From: Bacillota bacterium
GTDB taxonomy: Bacteria > Bacillota > Clostridia > Christensenellales > Aristaeellaceae
Reading direction: 5' to 3'
Assembly: GCA_023415145.1 (NCBI GenBank)
Contig: JAEZLW010000186.1
Span: forward strand, 1 to 10,341
Length of the DNA: 10,341 nt
How positions within the stretch are numbered: position 1 is the stretch's first letter; each line of letters opens with the position of its first letter. Shown piece after piece: positions 6,966-10,341 of the stretch. A model generated the notes under the pieces. The model did no database searches. It was not told the origin of the DNA and saw only the letters and a program-made list of their open reading frames with translations. The position numbers were made by a program, and so were the translations under genes.

Positions 6966-7970
6966 ATGACAGGAGATTGCGGTTGTCCCTGCTTGTCCAG
7001 CGTTTGCACATCACGTGAAGGCGATTGCTCAAATGTGATTCCATTTTCCAACCTTCTCATACTGCCATCTGGTTTCTATCCAAACACATCGTCTGTCTGG
7101 CAGGACCTGAGGATTACTGTCAGGCCTCACCTTCACTGCATCCTTGAACCTTGTGTTATCAAGGATGCGCATCTCACATTTACGGATCCCTGCAGCATCA
7201 CCCATGACATTCAAAAGTTCGTAGCAAATGTGCTGCGGGCAAGAATTTTTGGCTGTATCGAGTATTTAATCAGCGCACAGTCGGCTGTTCCTGATATGAC
7301 TGGCAACATGGCCAGCGTCAGCGCATTCTATAAAATCAATGTTGACCGCGTTGTGGCGTTCATCGACCCATGTAATTCCGGGCAGTGCTCGGTCGTTGTC
7401 AAATATCAGAATCTGAGGTTTGATGATCCCGCCGAGTTTGTATACGGCAACAGCCTTGCGCTGAAAATCCTGGGAGAATTCGTTTTGTATTTGGGCTTTA
7501 TCAACAACGGAAGCTTCGAAAACGCATTTTCCGGCTGGACGCAAATGATACCGCCCGGTGCGACGGCAGATACGGTTACAAGATTTGAAGACTACGTGCC
7601 GGTGTGCGGCTGCTATTTCGCCTTGCTGAAAACCGACGGCCCTGGATCCTTCAACTCCATTTCGCAGGATTTTTACGCCAATGCAGGAGATAAAATCAGC
7701 GGCTGGGCATTTTTCAGAACAAACGACCTATTGCCTTTTAATGACAGCTGCAATGTGAAAATTCTTTCGGGCAGCATTGTATTGAGCACGCCCTTCAGTG
7801 CCAGTGTGTCAACTGTCGGCAACTTTGGCAGAACGCCATGGACGTATTGGGAGTATACCTTTGCCGAAACCGGCCTTTACACCATCAAAGCCGAAATTGC
7901 CAACGCCCTGGATTCCGCGGTGGATAGCTTTATGGGTCTGGACTTCATCCGGCTGACATCCGTTCAATAG
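6966..7970 (+). CDS. cysteine-rich protein with C-terminal galactose-binding-like domain, putative surface/spore-layer protein
   Basis: I do not recognise the whole protein. It has 334 residues, no signal peptide and no hydrophobic anchor. It begins with a dense cysteine cluster, MTGDCGCPCLSSVC (C5, C7, C9, C14) and C21, and has 14 cysteines in all, several in D-P-C contexts. Residues about 25-175 look beta-rich ('VRPHLHCILEPC', 'SVVVKYQNLRF') but match nothing I can name. From N181 ('NNGSFENAFSGWTQ') to the end runs a beta-sandwich of the carbohydrate-binding/discoidin-like kind, with 'YFALLKTDGPGS', 'ISGWAFFRT', 'TPWTYWEYTF' and a terminal 'MGLDFIRL'. A Cys-rich N-terminus without an export signal resembles spore coat or exosporium proteins, which are made in the mother cell and become disulfide cross-linked. 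That role is inference. The ATG at 6966 has AAGGAGG 8 nt upstream. Convergent with the gene at 8046-8564. Its base composition looks less GC-rich than that of ftsK. Confidence 0.6.
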   Translation: MTGDCGCPCLSSVCTSREGDCSNVIPFSNLLILPSGFYPNTSSVWQDLRITVRPHLHCILEPCVIKDAHLTFTDPCSITHDIQKFVANVLRARIFGCIEYLISAQSAVPDMTGNMASVSAFYKINVDRVVAFIDPCNSGQCSVVVKYQNLRFDDPAEFVYGNSLALKILGEFVLYLGFINNGSFENAFSGWTQMIPPGATADTVTRFEDYVPVCGCYFALLKTDGPGSFNSISQDFYANAGDKISGWAFFRTNDLLPFNDSCNVKILSGSIVLSTPFSASVSTVGNFGRTPWTYWEYTFAETGLYTIKAEIANALDSAVDSFMGLDFIRLTSVQ

Positions 7971-7995
7971 ATCATTGAATATATGCCTGACACAC

Positions 7996-8033
7996 AAAAA
8001 ACCAGGACGGCCTTTTGATGGCCGCCCCGGTTT
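7996..8033 (-). terminator. intrinsic terminator for the minus-strand gene
   Basis: The arms at 7999-8012 and 8020-8033 form a 14-bp stem with a 7-nt loop. Read on the minus strand, the two imperfect positions are G-U pairs and the stem runs into six Ts (8001-7996). Read on the plus strand, the same positions are A-C mismatches and the following bases (TTTACATTT) form a weaker T-run. It therefore serves the minus-strand gene ending at 8046 best, with at most partial activity for the plus-strand gene ending at 7970. Confidence 0.8.
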
Positions 8034-8045
8034 ACATTTCGGGGC

Positions 8046-8564
8046 CTATACCGCAACCGCCATTACTTTTAGCACCGCATTGATCGTAACGCCAGGCGTT
8101 ATATCGATGATGGAGTTCGTGGACAGGCTTACAGCGTAAGTGTAGACCCCCTCTGGCACATTGGCATCAAAGAACTGAAAACTGAATTCCTCCGCCTCCA
8201 AAATATTCACCGTCGTGGAGTAGGTGTAGGTAGAGCCAACATTGATGAGATTTCCGTGGTTGTACACGCGTTGAATCTGGAAGTTCAGCGTAACTGATAT
8301 CCCTACCGGCAGGTTGACCGTACCGATAAACGTCAGCAGGTTATTGGTATTCCCCATGCCGGCAGTATCAATGGTTGTCGATACCACATTGATGGGATTC
8401 GCCAGCAGCGTGGTGATGATCGGCAAAGGGCCTGCACTGCCAATAGAGGCATTCAGGGCAATCTGCCTTGAGCATGTTTCATTCTTTTTCTTAGGTATTT
8501 CTGAGCAAGGCCCGCAGTAGCTGTCATATGTCGGGATATATCCGTTGTCCTTTTCGTCATTCAT
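8046..8564 (-). CDS. Cys-armed all-beta protein resembling DUF4489, putative surface/appendage subunit
   Basis: The product is 172 aa with no signal peptide or membrane segment. Residues 1-33 form a polar arm with three cysteines (C17 and C20 in YCGPC, and C31); the rest has none. Residues about 34-172 are all-beta, rich in Thr/Val/Ile/Asn. They include 'VVSTTIDTAGMGNTNNLLTF', 'LPVGISVTLNFQIQRV', 'EAEEFSFQFFD', 'VYTYAVSLSTNSIIDITPG' and a hydrophobic last strand 'VLKVMAVAV'. The order (A-S-x-T-I-D-T, then T-L-N-F-Q-I, then E-A-x-x-F-S-F) recalls clostridial DUF4489 proteins and, more loosely, jelly-roll spore-surface modules. The layout of a flexible Cys arm plus jelly-roll body also recalls Ena endospore-appendage subunits, but I see no direct sequence match to Ena. 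ATG 8564-8562 has AGGTGA upstream at workable spacing. It has its own terminator. Confidence 0.6.
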   Translation of the reverse strand: MNDEKDNGYIPTYDSYCGPCSEIPKKKNETCSRQIALNASIGSAGPLPIITTLLANPINVVSTTIDTAGMGNTNNLLTFIGTVNLPVGISVTLNFQIQRVYNHGNLINVGSTYTYSTTVNILEAEEFSFQFFDANVPEGVYTYAVSLSTNSIIDITPGVTINAVLKVMAVAV

Positions 8565-8736
8565 ATTCTTTCACCTGATCTTTTCTTGGAGATTGCCTCC
8601 ACCTCATACTATTCAGCCGTTATCACAATGTGTGCCCCACATGAAAGCCGGATGATAAAGAACCATTCTAGCCCACGATATATTCATTTACTCTGCGCTT
8701 GGCTATCATCATTTGATGCATGGAGTAGAATTGCAT

Positions 8737-8753
8737 ATTATGGATTACATAAT
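8737..8753. repeat. 17-nt perfect dyad, possible operator
   Basis: ATTATG-GATTA-CATAAT has 6-nt perfect arms around a 5-nt centre. It lies in the AT-rich spacer between divergent genes, where a dimeric regulator site would be expected, but short AT-rich dyads also arise by chance. No regulator family is recognised. Confidence 0.35.
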
Positions 8754-8924
8754 CTTATTTCAGGCACAGCAGGAATAAAACGTTTCATAGAACGCATGCT
8801 TATCTGATTGTTCATTTTCTTTCGGTTTGGTATGATTTTTTACTGCATGGCTATGCTTTCAAATCAAAACCGGTGTGTTTAGGAATTTTTTGCACATGAT
8901 TCGGAATATTTTCCCTTTTTTATC

Positions 8925-8973
8925 GAATGCAACTTCCCAACAGAACAAACCAATTAAGGAAGCTGTTGCATTC
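8925..8973. repeat. large inverted repeat just upstream of the binding-protein promoter
   Basis: GAATGCAAC (8925-8933) and GTTGCATTC (8965-8973) are perfect 9-nt arms 31 nt apart. Just inside them TTCC (8934-8937) and GGAA (8958-8961) can extend the stem after a 3-nt bulge. The right arm touches the proposed -35 box at 8971-8976. A two-site operator with looping, or an attenuator-like structure from an upstream transcript, are both possible. Confidence 0.55.
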
Positions 8974-8999
8974 ATTCATATCGGCATCTTGTATATAAT
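8971..8999 (+). promoter_or_regulatory. sigma-A-type promoter for the solute-binding protein gene
   Basis: A perfect -10 TATAAT (8994-8999) lies 17 nt after TTCATT (8971-8976), a moderate -35. A better -35 (TTGCAT, 8966-8971) is 22 nt away, too far. Transcription would start near 9006, giving a leader of about 47 nt. A weak -35 next to the dyad is compatible with activator-dependent control, which is inference. Confidence 0.6.
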
Positions 9000-9009
9000 A
9001 ATATCTATC

Positions 9010-9029
9010 GGGTTCGAAATTAAAAACCC
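9010..9029 (+). promoter_or_regulatory. small dyad in the early leader
   Basis: GGGTT (9010-9014) and AACCC (9025-9029) flank a 10-nt AT-rich loop and fall at about +4 to +23 of the predicted transcript. It could be a repressor site or a 5' stabilising hairpin. Confidence 0.35.
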
Positions 9030-9052
9030 AATACGAACGGAGGTCACAGATC

Positions 9053-10171
9053 ATGAGGAAAATTCTGTCCCTGATCCTGGCACTTTCGATGGTCTTCGGG
9101 CTGTTCGCCGTCAGCGCGCACGCCGAAGATATCACCATCGGCGTATCCATTTGGAGTTCAACCGACACGCTGGGCAGCGAAGTCAAACGGCTTTTGGACG
9201 CTGCGGCCGAAGCGCTGAATGTGAAAGTGATCTATGTCGATCAGGCCCACATTTCAGAGCAGGTCACCGCTTCCGCGGAGACGCTTGCCATGGCCGGGTG
9301 CGATGGCATGATCATCTGCAACTCTTCCTCCGCCGAAATGGCCTCCGTCATCAACACCTGCACGGAAAACGAGATGTATGTGGCACAGTTCTTCCGCGTA
9401 ATCGACCCGGTGGCAAACCCCACCGAGTATGAGCTGGCCAAAACTTCCCCGTACTATGTGGGCACCGTGCACGAGTCCGAGCCGGACAACGGCTACCGCC
9501 TTGTGCAGATCGTTTGCGAAAAAGGCGCCCGCACCATCGGCCTGATGGGCTGGGAGCCCGGAGACGCCACGTTCCTTGGCCGCTGGGAAGGCTACAAAGC
9601 CGGCATCGAAGCCTGGAATGCCGCCCATCCGGAAGACAAAGCCACCCTGCTTGAGCCGCAGTATGGCAGAACGACTTCCGACACCGGCCGCGCCACAGCC
9701 GAAGCCATCATCGCCGCCAACCCCGGCATCGACGCCCTCATCGTTGCCGGCGGCGGCGGTGATCCCCTGGTCGGTGCCATCGCGGCCATCGAAGGCCTCG
9801 GCCTCACCGGCAAGATCCAGGTTGTCTCCACCGACTTCCTGCCTGACCTGGGCGAAAAGCTCAAGGCCGGTGCGATGAGCGCAGAATCCGGCGGGCATTA
9901 TGCCGACCCTTTCTTCGCCTTCATGCTGGTTTACAACACCATCACCGGCAAGTATCCCACCTCCACGGAAGGCTTTAGCGAGATCATCTTCCCCTACATG
10001 TTCGTAGCTTCGGCCGAAGATTACGAGGCGTATGCCCAATATTTCACCGGTACCGAGCTGCCCTATTACGCGGATGAGATCAAGGCCATGGCGGACTACA
10101 GCCTTGAGCAGCTTGCTGAAACCTGCGCCGCGCTGTCTGTGGAAGACGTTGTAGCGCGCCACGCCAAGTAA
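9053..10171 (+). CDS. sugar-type ABC transporter solute-binding protein (periplasmic-binding-protein fold type I)
   Basis: This is the extracellular receptor of an ABC importer, 372 aa. The ATG has GGAGGT 8 nt upstream. A signal peptide covers residues 1-24 (R2 K3, a hydrophobic core, then S-A-H-A|E-D). There is no cysteine at the cleavage site, so this is not a lipoprotein, which is unusual for a Gram-positive binding protein. The mature part begins ITIGVSIWSSTD, and 'YVDQAHISEQVTASAETLAMAGCDGMIICN' (about 63-92) is the classic Peripla_BP_4/ribose-binding pattern. A second lobe has 'IGLMGWEPGDATFLGRWEGYKAGIEAW', a 'DALIVAGGGGDPLVGAIAAIEGLGLTGKI' switch region and 'STDFLPDLGEKLKAGAMSAES'. The ligand is probably a sugar or a related small polar molecule, but cannot be named. 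No permease or ATPase gene is inside the window; they may follow downstream. Confidence 0.9.
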   Translation: MRKILSLILALSMVFGLFAVSAHAEDITIGVSIWSSTDTLGSEVKRLLDAAAEALNVKVIYVDQAHISEQVTASAETLAMAGCDGMIICNSSSAEMASVINTCTENEMYVAQFFRVIDPVANPTEYELAKTSPYYVGTVHESEPDNGYRLVQIVCEKGARTIGLMGWEPGDATFLGRWEGYKAGIEAWNAAHPEDKATLLEPQYGRTTSDTGRATAEAIIAANPGIDALIVAGGGGDPLVGAIAAIEGLGLTGKIQVVSTDFLPDLGEKLKAGAMSAESGGHYADPFFAFMLVYNTITGKYPTSTEGFSEIIFPYMFVASAEDYEAYAQYFTGTELPYYADEIKAMADYSLEQLAETCAALSVEDVVARHAK

Positions 10172-10202
10172 TACCCGGTTAACCAAGGTAATACAAAAGC
10201 AT

Positions 10203-10229
10203 GGGGCTGTTCCCCCCGGGAACAGCCCC
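10203..10229 (+). terminator. strong hairpin after the binding-protein gene
   Basis: GGGGCTGTTCCC (10203-10214) and GGGAACAGCCCC (10218-10229) form a perfect 12-bp stem with a CCC loop, 31 nt after the stop codon. No T-run follows (AGATTAACAAA). Such hairpins between a binding-protein gene and its transporter genes often protect the upstream message and attenuate read-through. That role here is inference. Confidence 0.55.
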
Positions 10230-10260
10230 AGATTAACAAATAACCAATATACGGGGATGC

Positions 10261-10285
10261 AATGAAGGGGCAGAGCCCCTTCATT
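10261..10285 (+). terminator. second perfect hairpin downstream
   Basis: AATGAAGGGGC (10261-10271) and GCCCCTTCATT (10275-10285) form an 11-bp stem with the loop AGA, followed by TATAATCG. Together with the hairpin at 10203 it makes a tandem pair within 85 nt. The A and T flanks make it more terminator-like than the first. The TATAAT at 10286-10291 could also be a -10 box for a downstream gene, but no -35 is clear. Confidence 0.45.
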
Positions 10286-10341
10286 TATAATCGTATCGGC
10301 CCGCGTTGCCGGCCGGGCGGGGGTTTGGGCAGCAAACAATA

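Larger units (their letters stand above)
8565..9052. other. 488-nt AT-rich spacer between divergent genes
   Basis: This spacer separates the minus-strand all-beta protein gene from the plus-strand binding-protein gene and is visibly AT-richer than both neighbours. It contains two dyads (8737-8753 and 8925-8973), a promoter (8971-8999) and a leader hairpin (9010-9029). A short frame at 8586-8807 would start with TTG, has no ribosome binding site and an unremarkable product. I found no convincing promoter for the minus-strand gene. Confidence 0.6.

Noticed and set aside
8586..8807. A 73-codon frame in the AT-rich spacer.
   Set aside because: It would need a TTG start with no ribosome binding site and its product shows no recognisable feature.
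9254..10339. A 361-codon open frame on the minus strand opposite the solute-binding protein gene.
   Set aside because: It is Gly/Ala/Val-rich, has no known motif, and mirrors the GC-rich third positions of the real gene.

Overview
The window looks like chromosomal DNA from a moderately GC-rich, low-GC-lineage Gram-positive (Clostridia-type Firmicutes) bacterium. This rests on strong AGGAGG-type ribosome binding sites, use of TTG and GTG starts, a Firmicutes-style FtsK/SpoIIIE, and a D-aminoacylase family enzyme. A gut or anaerobic member near Christensenellales/Oscillospirales is my guess and is not shown by the sequence. No rRNA, tRNA, CRISPR array, transposase or phage gene was seen.

Left part (1-4074). 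The first 40 bases are the start of a YebC/PmpR gene on the minus strand (MSGHSKWANIKHK...), diverging from a plus-strand pair. Each direction has a good sigma-A-type promoter. The plus-strand pair encodes a secreted DUF4163/DUF3298 (RsiV/PdaC-like) envelope protein and, 28 nt later, a full-length membrane-anchored DNA translocase FtsK/SpoIIIE. These are housekeeping genes.

Middle (4075-6965). A 355-nt spacer holds a terminator-like hairpin and an odd repeat element: three copies of a unit with constant blocks and variable 5-nt pieces. A two-gene operon follows: an N-acyl-D-amino-acid deacylase (TTG start at 4430) and a YgjP/SprT-like zinc metallopeptidase (GTG start at 6039). Both have starts that a naive ORF call would extend too far upstream.

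Right-middle (6966-8564). Two convergent genes share a terminator that works best for the minus-strand gene. One encodes a 334-residue cysteine-rich protein without a signal peptide, ending in a galactose-binding-like beta-sandwich. The other encodes a 172-residue protein with a short Cys-bearing N-terminal arm and an all-beta body resembling the clostridial DUF4489 group. Together they look like self-assembling surface or spore-coat/appendage proteins. This is the least ordinary part of the window and the best candidate for an undescribed system.

Right end (8565-10341). A long AT-rich spacer with two dyads and a promoter leads to a sugar-type ABC transporter solute-binding protein that has a signal peptide but no lipobox. 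It is followed by two strong hairpins, suggesting that the rest of the transporter lies beyond the window.
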